Shown: positions 41,581 through 53,788, numbered from the stretch's first letter. The stretch: DNA of 60,000 nucleotides from Symsagittifera roscoffensis (GCF_963678635.1 NC_087068.1:47881785-47941784); one strand, 5' to 3'. Numbers and translations are program-made. Notes: generated by a model from the sequence alone, not told the origin.

Positions 41581-41998
41581 TTTCAGACTATTATAAAGAC
41601 TACAAAAAAAATAAATTTCGGGCCAAAAAGCGCAAGTTTTGAATGAAACCTCCCAAAAAAATTGAACCAAAAGCTATAGTTTTCTTATTATTTGAAGTTT
41701 CAACGTTCGCTGCTTTTCTCAGGGTCAACTCGAATTCTAATATACAGATGTTTCTGTAAGTTCAGCAAAAACAAAATCGTTAGAAAATTAACTGCCCCCA
41801 CCCCCGAGATTTTTTTCGACGTTGAAAAAAGGCGAGAAAAGCTTTTCAACTCATTCTTCAAATTTAACACACGACCCCGAACTAACCCCCAGCCCTTAAG
41901 ACATACAAACCCACCACCCCATATACGTCTAGCCCCCCACTTAATCAGCGCACCTGCCATAAATTGCAAGAAGTTTTGTGCAATTTGAAATTTGAAAA
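41581..41998. other. C-rich stretch, no gene seen
   Basis: 41795-41945 is rich in CCCC runs. The opposite ORFs over it are low complexity. Confidence 0.4.
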
Positions 41999-42365
41999 CA
42001 TTACGAGGCCAAACTGTGCATTATGTGCATTGTAAGCGGATTCCGCAACACGCAAAATCAGGTTTGTCGCGGAATCCGCAACTTTGCTACTTTTCTTTGA
42101 TCTTTTTTGCTGTTTTGATTCCACAAACAAATACCTAAAACACTGTAGCGCTCAAAATTGCTCCGAAAATAGGCGATTTTGCGGAATCCGCAACCATACT
42201 TGCGGAATCCAGAACAGTTTGGGGAATCCACAATTAAATAATCAGACATCTGTGTAGTTAAATTGAGCTGTTGCGGAATCCGCTACTGTAAGCAGAATCC
42301 GCAACGTAAAAGAGGATTCCGCAAATTTTAACTGGAATCCGCATTTTGTTTGCGGATTCCGTTTT
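41999..42365. repeat. One end of the 202-bp element followed by iterated GCGGAATCCGC palindromes
   Basis: CATTACGAGGCCAAACTGTG begins at 41999 as in the 202-bp element. The palindrome GCGGATTCCGC/GCGGAATCCGC, present once in that element, then recurs at 42036, 42069, 42181, 42273 and, with one to three changes, at about 42202, 42224, 42293, 42312, 42333 and 42351. The matching right end of the element is not seen. Confidence 0.85.
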
Positions 42366-42507
42366 CATATATGTATGTGTAGAATAGCGTTTAAAATTAT
42401 ATCTTTTATTTACTGGTCACCAGAAAAATCTTTCTCAATTACTACATTGATCAACTACCAGTTGAAATACCAAACGTTTGGTCTCAATTCTTGTCAACCC
42501 ATCTTCG
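42366..42507. other. Short unannotated spacer
   Basis: Nothing supported between the palindrome cluster and the first tandem unit. Confidence 0.4.
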
Positions 42508-42855
42508 ATTTCGCTTCTTGTAATAAATCAAATATGGCGAATAAGCTTCTTTGAAACAATTTGGAACGATTTTAAGACGGATTAACTCTCCGCTTTTGCG
42601 TTAATAGCGCGAAATATATCGCGCGTTAATTGTCTCAAATTGGCCAAAAAGGCAATCTTTAAAACCCCAAAACTTTACGAAAAAAGATCAAAGGTAAGAA
42701 ATCTTTTCAAATTCAAGCTTAGGACAACAATAGTTTTCGATTGGTGTAAAAAAATCCGTCAACAAGGACTAGTTTAAAATTCGAAATTTGTTTCAAGAAA
42801 AAAAACCCACCCCGAGAACAAATATTCCGTTACTTTTGTATCGAAAGTGGGAACA
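42508..42855 (+). mobile_element. Hairpin-ended family, 5'-truncated copy in unit A
   Basis: Runs from the middle of the family (CTTGTAATAAATC) to GAAAGTGGGAACA. It forms an inverted pair with the next copy across a 45-bp spacer. Confidence 0.82.
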
Positions 42856-42900
42856 AAAATAAAGGTAGTAATATTAAAATTGATGTTCAAACCTGCTTTA

Positions 42901-43348
42901 TTGTTTCGACTTTCGATACGAAGTAATGGAATATTTGTGCGGGTCGGGTTATTTTTTTTCAGACAAATTTCGGTTTTTAGCTAGCCATTTTTGACGAGAA
43001 TTTTTGTTTTGTTGTCCTTAGCTGTAAAAGATATTTCACCCGTGATCATTTTTTGTAGAGTTATGGCGGTGTACAGATTGCCATTTTGGCCAATTTGGGA
43101 CAATTAACGCGTAAGCAGAGCTTTAATCTGTCTTAGAAATCGTTCAAAGAAAGAAGCTTATGTGCAATAATTAATTTGTTACAAGTAGCGAAATTTATCC
43201 TTTTGTACTTTATATGGCGTGAGGGGGGATGATTTTTACAAAAAATCTCTGTTTTACAAAAAAAATTTCATTATATTTTATTACTTTCGGAGCATTCACT
43301 AAAAGGCATTCGGAAAATTCAGGGCTTCGCCCTGATACGAGCAGTCTT
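42901..43348 (-). mobile_element. Hairpin-ended family, reverse copy in unit A
   Basis: From TTGTTTCGACTTTCGATACG to the intact hairpin CAGGGCTTCGCCCTG and GAGCAGTCTT, with several small deletions. Confidence 0.85.
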
Positions 43349-43379
43349 TTTTTAATCTTTAGTCATACCGTTCAAGTCT

Positions 43380-43670
43380 TCCTCTCAGGAGCATAAAGCT
43401 CCCGGCAGGGCATTTACAAAACAGTCGCATACAAAACAGTCCCATACAAAATAGTCCAAAAAATCATACAATGGAGGAAAAACACAGTCTGATACAAAAC
43501 AGGGTGCGTCGCCGCTTCGCGGCAATAACTGGCTCTAAACTTCGTTTCAAGTCCTATCCTCTGTTGGCAAGCTCGCAACACGTTGACGCCACTGCGGCGG
43601 TCTCTATTTTGTTCATGGTAACAAGAGCACTTCAAGTTTTGTTATACTGGGGCTCTCCTAGATGTGTTTC
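43380..43670. other. GC-rich hairpin island of unit A
   Basis: Much richer in GC than its surroundings and almost unchanged between the three units. It has perfect hairpins GGAGC-ATAAA-GCTCC (43388-43402) and GCCGC-TTC-GCGGC (43511-43523). Between them lie five iterations of a TACAAAACAGTC motif. Open frames exist on both strands (43471-43755 plus; 43414-43635 minus); neither has a recognisable domain, and both overlap, so no gene is called. Confidence 0.75.
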
Positions 43671-43824
43671 TTCTATTGTAGAGAACTGTTCTAGCAGTAT
43701 TCTTTCAATTATTTTGCAAAGTTTGTATTCTCTAGCTGGGTTGCAAAACGTCTAGCAAAATATTTATTCTAATGGAACAAAATTTGATGAAAAAAACTTA
43801 TACTATGCAACCCCAGAACAATTT

Positions 43825-44124
43825 TTACTTTTGATGCTGATATTGATTAGAGGAACGCAATTCAAGCAGTAATCCACTCTTGCATTCCCTTAACCATGTA
43901 GGATTTTTATTGATGAAGTATAAAAATGCCTTGCAAACATCTGAAGATGCAATTTTTGACGCTTTTCTCCAGTGTTCACTTTTAATTAATATAATATGCG
44001 ATAAAAAAATCCAATTACTTGCGCGCGAACATTTTTCTAAACATTTCTTCCAATGAAAAATTGTTTTTTCTTCAAAAATGATGAAATTTTTATTAAAAAT
44101 TTTGATTTTCATACATTCATGCAA
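43825..44124 (-). other. Conserved short open frame of the tandem unit, copy A
   Basis: The 99-codon frame contains a stretch (SEHWRKASKIASSDVCKAFL, then NKNPTWLRECKSGLLLEL) that is also open in unit B (48654-48842) and unit C (54215-54406). It may be the relic of a transposon ORF or an exon. No family is recognised. The units are so recent that conservation alone proves little. Confidence 0.35.
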
Positions 44125-44530
44125 TTAACTTATGTACTTCTCGTAGGTGGGAAAAAATTGTCAGCAGTCTCTGGTGTTATACCTTTTTGTGTGTATCTGC
44201 TAAAAATCGATGAACTTAAATCACTGAGCAGGTTAAACGACAAAAAGAAATTGAGAGTTATTCAATAAAAAGTAAGCAAAATTTAGCAGAACTTGTTTTC
44301 AAATGAAGTGGAAATCATGTAAAAGTTTTGCAGATCGGGCAACAACTTTTGCAAATCATGGGGGTTGCAATTTTAAAAATGTCTATTGAATAGGTTAGAA
44401 ATAATCAAGATGAAGAGCATCGCGTAGCATGAAATAAGTTTCTCGATTTGCCCTGTTTGATCATTGGCTTACAAAAATTTTTTTGGGAACATTAATTATG
44501 CCTTGTTGTTCGCATCTGGCTTTCACTTTA

Positions 44531-45196
44531 CTTTTGACGAGAGTTGCTCTAGGTGACCGACTCTTTTAAATAACAGAAACTAAATAAAAACGCTTCTGCG
44601 AAAAAAATAATAGAAAATCATTACTAAAACTGATCCCACTAACAAAAGATATAGATTTGTTATGCAATAAAAAAGATTCTCAGAGAAAACGAAAAGAGCA
44701 GCAAAGGGAGATGAAAACTATGGAAACTATGGATACCAACTCTGGAATGGTAAATCTATTGGTTTGTTTCCGTAGTCACAACCCTCTCAGGATTTGAAGT
44801 ATGGACCCAAAATTGCAGCAAAGAGACCCATTGGAGAAGAGCAATGGCCAACTCGATGTTGATTTCAAATACAGATCCTAGAATCTTGGCACCTCGCACA
44901 GAAAGACCAAACCTCATCTTGCACGTAGTCTCGCTCTAAGCTTGATCTAAAATCGTGAAACGATCACTCAAAAGACGATCTACAAAAAAACGAGGCCCAC
45001 TTCTAGAACACGAACAATTTCTTCTCTCTACGAAAACAAATCCTTCCTCTTTCATGCAGACACTGCTCCAACAGCTCACAAGAAACTACTCCAAAAACAT
45101 AAATCTCTCCATCCATCCTTCACTACAGTAACAAATAGAAACTTAAAACTGTGGAACCAGTTAAACACTAGTATTTATAACCAATTATATTCTTGA
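44531..45196 (+). pseudogene. Possible coding relic in unit A (broken)
   Basis: This stretch matches 49969-50628 of unit B. The frame that is open there (80 codons at 50386-50628) is shifted here by a one-base loss near 45096. A plus-strand frame across the left part reads GFEVWTQNCSKETHWRRAMA but soon ends. The stretch is richer in GC than the rest of the unit. Confidence 0.3.
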
Positions 45197-47331
45197 TAAA
45201 ACTATCCCAATAAAATATTTCTTACTAACCAATCATGATCCATAACTAACACTGAAAATTATTTGCAGTGCTGAAATTACTTGTAGTTTCAGCACCAGAA
45301 CAATTTGAATAAATCTTAGAAGACAGTTGTTCTCCTTTGAAACAGGTTCCTTAAACCTAACTCGCGAATACCAGTATACACTAGATCTATTGAGACTAGG
45401 AGATATACGAGTAAGATTAAGATCGATATTAGACTAAGAAGTTGCAGGAATCTATTCGATCAAAAATAAGATAGCGTGACCAACAGACGGTGTACCTCAT
45501 CTGAAATTACTCTATGCGACCTCTGGCATGCAACCTCCAGTCTGCTACCTCTAGTATAATCTCAAAACCAGTAATTTTCAGAACGGATGGGCCAAAAACA
45601 TCAAAAAATTGGTCAAAATTTTCAAAAAAAGTGCCCATAAACCAAACTGCAGGCTTGTTTTTTCGAATTTTTTTTCGTGCAGCAAAATAAACTAAATAAA
45701 CAAAAATTAAATCAATTTTAATCCCTGAATGCTCATTATAATCGATTTTTTTTTGCTTATAATGTGTACCTTTTCTCGCAATAAGTGCTTAACCTTTTCA
45801 CACAAATGGAGGGATGTATGAAGCCAGGGGCTGTGTTGGTGGTGTACAGGTGAATGTGGGCGTAATGATTGGTTGCGAAATAAGAATAGTGGGACTATGT
45901 GAGAGTAAGAACAATTCGGGTGGATGGAGCTACATCAAATAGTTAAGAATTTGTAATAAAAAAACATTCAATCACTAAAACTGATAGCCAGTTTCCTACT
46001 TCAATATGTCAATATCCTTGTTTTCAGTGGCCTTGTTTTCAATGGCCCTGAACGATATCACTGAAAAATTAGAAAACTTCAATCGAGTTTTTTCAATCAG
46101 GAACAAGTCTTTTCAAAACAAAACACGGAGAGAAGAAGTTTCTGGTCCTTTTTATGATCATATGAATCTGTATTTGCACAAATCGTTTTGACAAATATAG
46201 CGCGAGCCCAAACAGAAAAGCATTTCAATTTAGCGGCAAATACAACCACAAAAGGATGCCAAGCTGGGATTTTTTTTTAATTTTCATTTTTATTTGATCG
46301 TTTCTAGCTGAATTTTGCTAGACAAAAATGATTTTAAAGTTTAAAAAAGGAAAAATTATTTATAAAAAAAAAAATTCAATCAATACAACTGAAAGCCAGA
46401 CTCTCATTTTTCTATTTCAATGCCCTTGTTTTCGATGGACCCTAATTCTATATTTCAATGGTCCTGAACCGTATGACCGAACAATCAAAAAAATTCAATA
46501 TACTATTTTCATAATACTCCAAGGCAACACGCACTGACAATTCTGAGATTGAAATCGATTGAAATAAGATTTAGTACAGATTTGCATAAAAATGGTATTA
46601 AATCAATTTAAATGGATTATCGCAAGGTTGTGAAAAAAACTCAAAATCTCAGCAAACTAACTTAACTTAATTTTTTTTGTTTCGAAGCTTGGGCAAATTT
46701 TTATACTCAAGAAAATCTCTATATCAGAGCTACAGAGGGCAAGAGCTACTCGAGGAACGAGTTTGTGAACGTAAATTTTTGCATTTAGGGGATTCCTTTT
46801 CAAATTGTGGAAATATAGGGGATCCTGCGGTAATGAAAATAAACTAAGATTTTCCAAAAATTTATTTTGCTAAGCAAGTAATAATTTTGAAATTTAAAAA
46901 TGGAAAAGTTCTTTTAAAAAACTTCCAATCAATACAACTGACAGCCAGACACCTACTTCTCTATTTCAATGGCTTTGTTTTCAAGGGCCCTTATTTCAAT
47001 GGCCCTGAACGGTATGACCGAACATTGAGAAAACTTCAATCAAATATTTTCATAGTACTCCAAGGCAACCCGCGTAGACAACTCTGAGATTGAAAAGGAT
47101 TTAATTAGTTTTTTATACAGATATTATACTGTGTAGAACTCGGTTTACGATAGCCCATTTAGATACGTAAGTCAACGTAGATTGTTTTCAATGTAATTTT
47201 ACGGTAAAAAACAAAAATCGAGCGCATAAAAAGATGTGAATCAATTTAAATGGATTATCGCAAGGTAGCGAAACTAATTTGTTGAGATCAAAATCTCAAC
47301 AAAACTAATTTAACCTAAGTTTTTTTGTATA

Positions 47332-47622
47332 CGATTTCTAAGACATATTAACTTTCCGCTCACGCGTTAATAGCGCGAATTATATCGCGCGTTAATTGTC
47401 ACAAATTGGCCAAAATGGCAATCTTTAAAACCTCAAAACTTTACGAAAAAAGATCAAAGGTGAAAAATCATTTCAAACTTAAGCTTAGGACAACAATATT
47501 TTTTGAATGGTGTAAAAAAAATTCGTCAAAAATGGCTAGTTTAAAATTCGAAATTAGTCTGAAGAAAAAAACCCACCCCGAGAACAAATATTCCGTTACT
47601 TTCGTATCGAAAGTGGGAACAA
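47332..47622 (+). mobile_element. Hairpin-ended family, 5'-truncated copy in unit B
   Basis: CGATTTCTAAGACATATTAA through the CGCG-rich centre to the perfect 3' hairpin and GTGGGAAC. Counterpart of 42508-42855 but beginning later. Confidence 0.82.
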
Positions 47623-47668
47623 AATTAAAGCTGGTAATATTAAAATTGATGTGCAAACCGGCTTTAGT

Positions 47669-48176
47669 GTTTCGACTTTCGATACGAAGTAATGGAATAT
47701 TTGTGCGGGGTGGGTTTTTTTTTTCTTCAGACAAATTTCGACTTTTTAACTAGCCATTTTGACAAAATTTTTTTTATAATTCGAAAGGTTTTGTTGTCCT
47801 GAGCTGTAAAAGATATTTCACCTGTGATCATTTATTGTAGAGTTATGGTGGTGTATAGATTGCCAATTTGGCCAATTTGGGACAATTAACGAGCGATATA
47901 TTTCGCGCTATTAACGCGTAAGCGGAGCTTTAAACCGTCTTAGAAATCGTTCGAAGAAAGAAACTTTTGTGCCATAATTAATTTGTTACAAGGAGCGAAA
48001 TCTATCCTTTTGTACTTTATATGGCATGAGGGGGGATGATTTTCACAAAAAAATATCTAATTTAAAAAAAAAGTTCATAATATTTTACTACTTTTATTTT
48101 TTAAAGGTTATTACTGTTCCATAAACCTGAAAAAGCATTCGGAACATTCAGGGCTTCGCCCTGATACGAGCAGTCT
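47669..48176 (-). mobile_element. Hairpin-ended family, reverse copy in unit B
   Basis: A nearly full copy, from TGTTTCGACTTTCGATACG to CAGGGCTTCGCCCTG and GAGCAGTCTT. The CGCGC palindrome that unit A has lost is intact (GAGCGATATATTTCGCGC). Confidence 0.87.
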
Positions 48177-48208
48177 TTTTTTAATCTTTAGTCATACCGT
48201 TCAAGTCT

Positions 48209-48500
48209 TCCTCTCAGGAGCATAAAGCTCCCGGCAGGGCATTTACAAAACAGTCGCATACAAAACAGTCCCATACAAAATAGTCCAAAAAATCATACAA
48301 TGGAGGAAAAACACAGTCTGATACAAAACAGGGTGCGTCGCCGCTTCGCGGCAATAACTGGCTCTAAACTTCGTTTCAAGTCCTATCCTCTGTTGGCAAG
48401 CTCGCAACACGTTGACGCCACTGCGGCGGTCTCTATTTTGTTCATGGTAACAAGAGCGCTTCAAGTTTTGTTATACTGGGACTCTCCTAGATGTTTTTCT
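48209..48500. other. GC-rich hairpin island of unit B
   Basis: The same hairpins as in unit A, at 48217-48231 and 48340-48352, with near-identical sequence. Confidence 0.75.
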
Positions 48501-48653
48501 TCTATTGTAGAGAACTGTTCTAGCAATAATTTTTCAATTTTTTTGTAAAGTTTGTATTTTCTAGTTGGGTTGCAAAACGTCTTGCAAAATGTTTTTTCTA
48601 ATGGAACAAAATTTGATGAAAAAAACTTATACTATGCAACCCCAGAACAATTT

Positions 48654-48842
48654 TTACTTTTGATGCTGATATTGATTAGAGGAACGCAATTCAAGCAGTA
48701 ATCCACTCTTGCATTCCCTTAACCATGTAGGATTTTTATTGATGAAATATAATAATGCCTTGCAAACATCTGAAGATGCAATTTTTGACGCTTTTCTCCA
48801 GTGTTCACTTTTAATTAATATAATATGCGATAAAAAATCCAA
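48654..48842 (-). other. Conserved short open frame of the tandem unit, copy B
   Basis: 62 codons matching the frame at 43825-44124 in unit A. No recognised family. Confidence 0.33.
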
Positions 48843-49733
48843 TTACTTGCGCGCGAACATTTTTCTAAACATTGCTTCCAATGAAAAATTGTTTTTTCTT
48901 CAAAAATGGTGAAATTTTTGTTTGAAATTTTGATTTTCCTACATTCATGCAATTAACTTATGTACTTCTCGTAGGTGGAAAAAATTGTCAGCAGTCTCTG
49001 GTCTTATACCGTTTTGTGTGTATCTACGAAAGATCGATGACTTTAAATCACTGAGCAGGTTAAACGACAAAAAGAAATTAAAAGATGTTCAATAAAAATT
49101 AAGCAAAATTTAGCAGATTTTGTTTACAAATGAAGTGGAAATCATCTAAAAGTTTTGCAAATCGGGCAACAAGTTTTGCAAATCATGGGGGTTGCATTTT
49201 AAAAAATGTCTATTGAATAGTTTAGAAATAATCAAGATGAAGAGCATCGCGTAGCATGAAATAAGTTTCTCGATTTGCCCTGTTTGATCATTGGCTTACA
49301 AAAAGTTTTTTGGGAACATTAATTATGCCTTGTTGTTCGCATCTCAAATAAAATTTGTTAAAACATCAAACTCCTCAGAACAGAAGGTAGCTGCAATTTC
49401 CATAATTGCAAATTGAGAGTTTTGCTTATTTGTTGAACGTGTTCATTTAGATTGAATAAAAAGCGAACCAGCTATAAATCATAAATCTTTACCTTTTATT
49501 CTAGCCAGTCATTTCAGATCACAAGTGCGCATTTTGTTTTTAAGCTGCTGAAAAAACTCCATATTTCTGAATTGAATCTTAATATTGCTAGCCGTTTCAC
49601 TATTCAGAAGTTACTTTACCAGTATTTTTGGAAAACATCTGTTTTCAGCCCGCTGATCCAAAATATTTGGAAAGCCGCTTTTGGCACTAAAATTTTTCTT
49701 TTGAAACCCAATTTCAAATTTTATTAAAATCAC

Positions 49734-50000
49734 TTGAGACAACACAAAATCAAAAAAAAACCAGAACAAAACAATCTGATTATGATACAAGGACACAACA
49801 AAAGACAAAAAAGAGGAAAAACACTGATAAAAAAGAACAAAAAGTTAAACACAAAAAGAGAATCTCCTCAAAGAGACTGTAAAGTTATACTCAATCACCG
49901 CCCTCACCACCCAGACGGCCTAACCCACCGGCCTAAAACCACGCTCATGACCGACACTATACTTTTGACGAGAGTTGCTCTAGGTGACCGACTCTTTTAA
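49734..50000 (+). other. Lys-rich open frame of unit B
   Basis: An 88-codon frame, Lys/Arg/Gln-rich at first (HNKRQKRGKTLIKKNKK), then with RPHHPDGLTHRP. The second half is GC-richer than the unit. It is also open in unit C (55345-55563) and deleted in A. No domain is recognised. Confidence 0.3.
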
Positions 50001-50385
50001 ATAACAGAACCTAAATAAAAACGCTTCTGCGAAAAAAATAATAGAACATCATTACTAAAACTGATCCCACTAACAAAAGATATAGATTTATTATGCAATA
50101 AAAAAGATTCTCAGAGAAAACGAAAAGAGCAGCAAAGGGAGATGAAAACTATGGAAACTATGGATACCAACTCTGGAATGGTAAATCTATTGGTTTGTTT
50201 CCGTAGTCACAACCCTCTCAGGATTTGAAGTATGGACCCAAAATTGCAGCAAAGAGACCCATTGGAGAAGAGCAATGGCCAACTCGATGTTGATTTCAAA
50301 TACAGATCCTAGAATCTTGGCACCTCGCACAGAAAGACCAAACCTCATCTTGCACGTAGTCTCGCTCTAAGCTTGATCTAAAATC

Positions 50386-50628
50386 GTGAAACGATCACTC
50401 AAAAGACGATCTACAAAAAAACGAGGCCCACTTCTAGAACACGAACAATTTCTTCTCTCTACGAAAACAACTCCTTCCTCTTTCATGCAGACACTGCTCC
50501 AACAGCTCACAAGAAACTACTCCAAAGAACATAAATATCTCCATCCATCCTTCACTACAATACTAAATAGAAACTTAAAACTGTGGAACCAGTTAAACAC
50601 TAGTATTTATTACCAATTATATTCTTGA
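50386..50628 (+). other. Open frame of unit B, unrecognised
   Basis: 80 codons starting MKRSLKRRSTKKRG, with a middle part SSFMQTLLQQLTRNYSKEH. It is open in unit C (55949-56191) with one residue changed, and frameshifted in unit A. It could be the end of a transposon ORF. Confidence 0.3.
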
Positions 50629-52887
50629 TATAACTATCCCTATAAAATATTTCTTACTAACCAATCATGATCCATAACTAACACTGAAAATTATTTGCAG
50701 TGCTGAAATTACTTGTAGTTTCAGCACCAGAACAATTTGAATACATCTTAGAAGACAGTTGTTCTCCTTTGAAACAGGTTCCATAAACCTAACTCGCGAA
50801 TACCAGTATACACTAGATCTATTGAGACTAGGAGATATACGAGTAAGATTAAGATTGATATTAGACTAAGAAGTTGCACGAATCTATTCGGCCAAAAATA
50901 AGATAGCGTGACCAACAGACGGTGTACCTCATCTTAAATTACTCTATGCGACCTCTGGCATGCAACCTCCAGTCTGCTACCTCTGGTATAATCTCAAAAC
51001 CAGTAATTTTGAGAACGGATGGGCCAAAAACTTCAAAAAATTGGTCAAAATTTTCAAAAAAGTGCCCAAAAACCAAACTGCAGGCTTGTTTTTTCGAATT
51101 TTTTTTCGTGCAGCAAAATAAACTTTTTTTTTGCTAAATAAACAAAAATTAAATCCATTTTAATCCCTGAATGCTCATTATAATTGATTTTTTTTGCTTT
51201 TATTGTGTACCTTTTCTCGCAATAAGTGCTTAACCTTTTCACACAAACGGAGGGATGTATGAAGCCAGGGGCTGGGTTGGTGGTTTACAGGTGATTGTGG
51301 GCGTAATGGTGGGTTGCGAAATCAGAATAGTGGGACTATGTGAGGGTAAGAACAATTCGGGTGGATGGAGCTACATCAAATAGTTAAGAATTTGTAATAA
51401 AAAAACATTCAATCACTAAAACTGATAGCCAGTTTCCTACTTCAATATGTCAATATCCTTGTTTTCAGTGGCCTTGTTTTCAATGGCCCTGAACGATATC
51501 ACTGAAAAATTAGAAAACTTCAATCGAGTTTTTTCAATCAGGAACAAGTCTTTTCAAAACAAAACACGGAGAGAAGAAGTTTCTGGTCCTTTTTATGATC
51601 ATATTAATCTGGATTTCCACAAATCGTTTTGACAAATATAGCGCGAACCCCAACAGAAAAGCATTTCAACGTAGCGGCAAATACAACCACCAAGGATGCC
51701 AAGCTGGGATTTTTTTTTAAATATCAGTTTTATATGATCGTTTTTAGCTGAATTTTGCTACGCAAAAATGATTTTAAAGTTTAAAAAAGGAAAAGTTATT
51801 TTTTCTAAAAAAAACTTTCAGTCAATACAACTGACAGCCAGGCCCTTATTTCCATATTCCAATGGCCCTGAACGGTATGACCGAACATTGAGAAAACTTC
51901 AATCAAATACTTTCATAGTTATCCAAGGCAACCCGCGTAGACAACTCTGAGATTGAAATCGATTTAAATAGTTTTTTATACAGATATTATACTGTGTAGA
52001 ACTCGGTTTACGATAGCCCATTTAGATACGTAAATCAACGTAGAACATTTTCAATGTAATATCACGGTTAAAAAAAACAAAAATCGAGCGCATGAAAAGA
52101 TATGAATCAATTTAAATGGATTATCGCATGATAGTGAAACTGTTTTGTTGAGATCAAAATCTCAACAAAACTGATTTAACCTAAATTTTTTCGTATCGAA
52201 GCTTCAGCATTTTTGTATGCTCAAGAAAATCTGCAGGGCTTGGGATAGCAAAAGCCACACTCGAGGAGAGAGTTTTTTACTGTAAATTATTGCGTTTAGA
52301 GGATTCCCTTTCAAATTGTGCGAAACTAGAGGTTTTCGCGATAATGAAGTTTAAACAAAGATTTTTGAAAAAAAAATTTTTTATTTTCATTTGAACGTTC
52401 TAAGCTTAATTTTGCTATGCAATTAGTGATTTTAAAATTTAAAAATATAAAAAAATTTTCTGTTGCAAGCATTTAGTTATAAGTTATAAGTCCCTATAGT
52501 TTGTTTTCAGGCCAATCATCTAAAAGAAAAAACAGTTGAAAAACTAAAATTTTAATTCCACTTTTTCTCTAGGTTTGTGAGTCTAAAAAACTGACATTTT
52601 CTGTTCATATATTCTGTACATAGTCTATATAAAACGAGCTTACAAAATTTTGTTAAAAATCGATTTTATCACTCAAAACCTTAGGAAAATGAAACCAAAA
52701 TCGTTGACAAAAAGGATTTGAAATTGACTTTAAAGCCACATTTTGTATCAAAGTAAATCGATTTTAAATCGTTTTAATATGAGTTTTTTAAAGTATCTGC
52801 TAGATATTCTGTAAAAATCGATTGCACTCCATTTCTTGTCAGTAATGGGATCTCAGTACAGGATGATATGAAGCTAATGAAAATCAA

Positions 52888-53166
52888 TCAAACGATAATG
52901 TTTAAAAGGAAATATGTTGATGAGTGGGAAGAAGCTATCAAAATTTTCTGCAGATAAAGAACAGCTACGGATTTTAGTTTCGCTGAATTATTGTTATCAT
53001 TCAAGATCAAGAAGCCACCATCAGCTGTGGTGATGAAGTTCAGCCAACGAAAAAAAGTCACAGGCAATTTAGAACCTGCTAAAAACGCGTTCCATTTTAG
53101 TTCCAAATTATTGTTTAGACAAAAATTTGTTTGGTTATTGTAAAGAAGACGAAAAAGTTTTCTCAT
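52888..53166 (-). other. Open minus frame of unit B, interrupted in unit C
   Basis: 92 codons (KLPVTFFRWLNFITTADGGF inside). The same stretch in unit C (about 58420-58680) has an in-frame TAG and a 3-bp indel. It has no recognised domain. Confidence 0.28.
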
Positions 53167-53575
53167 ATAGCGATGCGAAAGTGATTCATAACTTTTTGAT
53201 GGGATTCATTAGTTGAGCAAAACTATCAAAAACAAGCTTTCCTAATTACTTCAGAAGCAGAGAACCTAAACGGAAAGTTTCCTCATGGAGGTTACCTGTA
53301 GGTCCTTTTACTTTTTCTCTGTCAAGTTGCAGCTGAAAGAGACGTAGTAGCTTGATTTTTTATAAAGGGTTACAAGTTTCATCGCTACCATTCTTACCAA
53401 TCAATCTAATTTTCCTGATAAAACCGTAACTCGAGGGCTTGAACAACAGTGGTGAGCATAATTCACTGACCACATTCAGATCAAGAGATCAATCCTCCAA
53501 AAGTTTTGTAAACATGGTCTGAAAAAAAACCACACCGATCATAACTACGCCTCATTTTCTACCCTTTTGTCTACC

Positions 53576-53758
53576 CTTTCAAATCTATCCTTTTGTACTT
53601 TATATGGCATGAGGGGGGATGATTTTCACAAAAAATATCTAATTTAAAAAAAAGTTCATAATATTTTACTACTTTTATTTTTTAAAGGTTATTACTGTTC
53701 CATAAACCTGAAAAGGCATTCGGAACATTCAGGGCTTCGCCCTGATACGAGCAGTCTA
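53576..53758 (-). mobile_element. Hairpin-ended family, truncated reverse copy in unit C
   Basis: Only the terminal 180 bp of the family remain, including CAGGGCTTCGCCCTG and GAGCAGTCT. Confidence 0.85.
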
Positions 53759-53788
53759 TTTTTAATCTTTAGTCATACCGTTCAAGTC

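Larger units (their letters stand above)
42508..47331 (+). repeat. Large tandem unit A (about 4.8 kb)
   Basis: First of three head-to-tail units. It begins with a partial hairpin-ended copy, followed by a second one in inverse orientation (42901-43348), the GC-rich hairpin island (43380-43670), and then the common body. Compared with B and C it lacks about 610 bp at 44519-44530 (present at B 49346-49965). In its right third the common sub-repeat (around 'GGCCCTGAACGGTATGACCGAAC') is present three times (46.04, 46.46, 47.00 kb). Confidence 0.88.
47332..53575 (+). repeat. Large tandem unit B (about 6.2 kb including the inverted pair)
   Basis: Offsets to unit A are 4829 bp at the GC island and 5441 bp after the 610-bp segment; offsets to unit C are 5543-5581 bp. 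B and C differ by scattered substitutions and small indels. B carries the inverted pair of hairpin-ended copies at its left end (47332-47622, 47669-48176), as A does, and the long right part (52.2-53.57 kb) that C also has. Confidence 0.9.

Noticed and set aside
42036-42361. CRISPR-like array of short palindromic repeats
   Set aside because: The repeats are 11 bp, irregularly spaced and diverged, with no cas genes, in a eukaryotic context.
46006-46191. 61-codon frame MSISLFSVALFSMALN, also open in units B and C
   Set aside because: Its first part is an internal direct repeat (CCTTGTTTTCAATGGCC-like), and the units are too recent for conservation to count as evidence.
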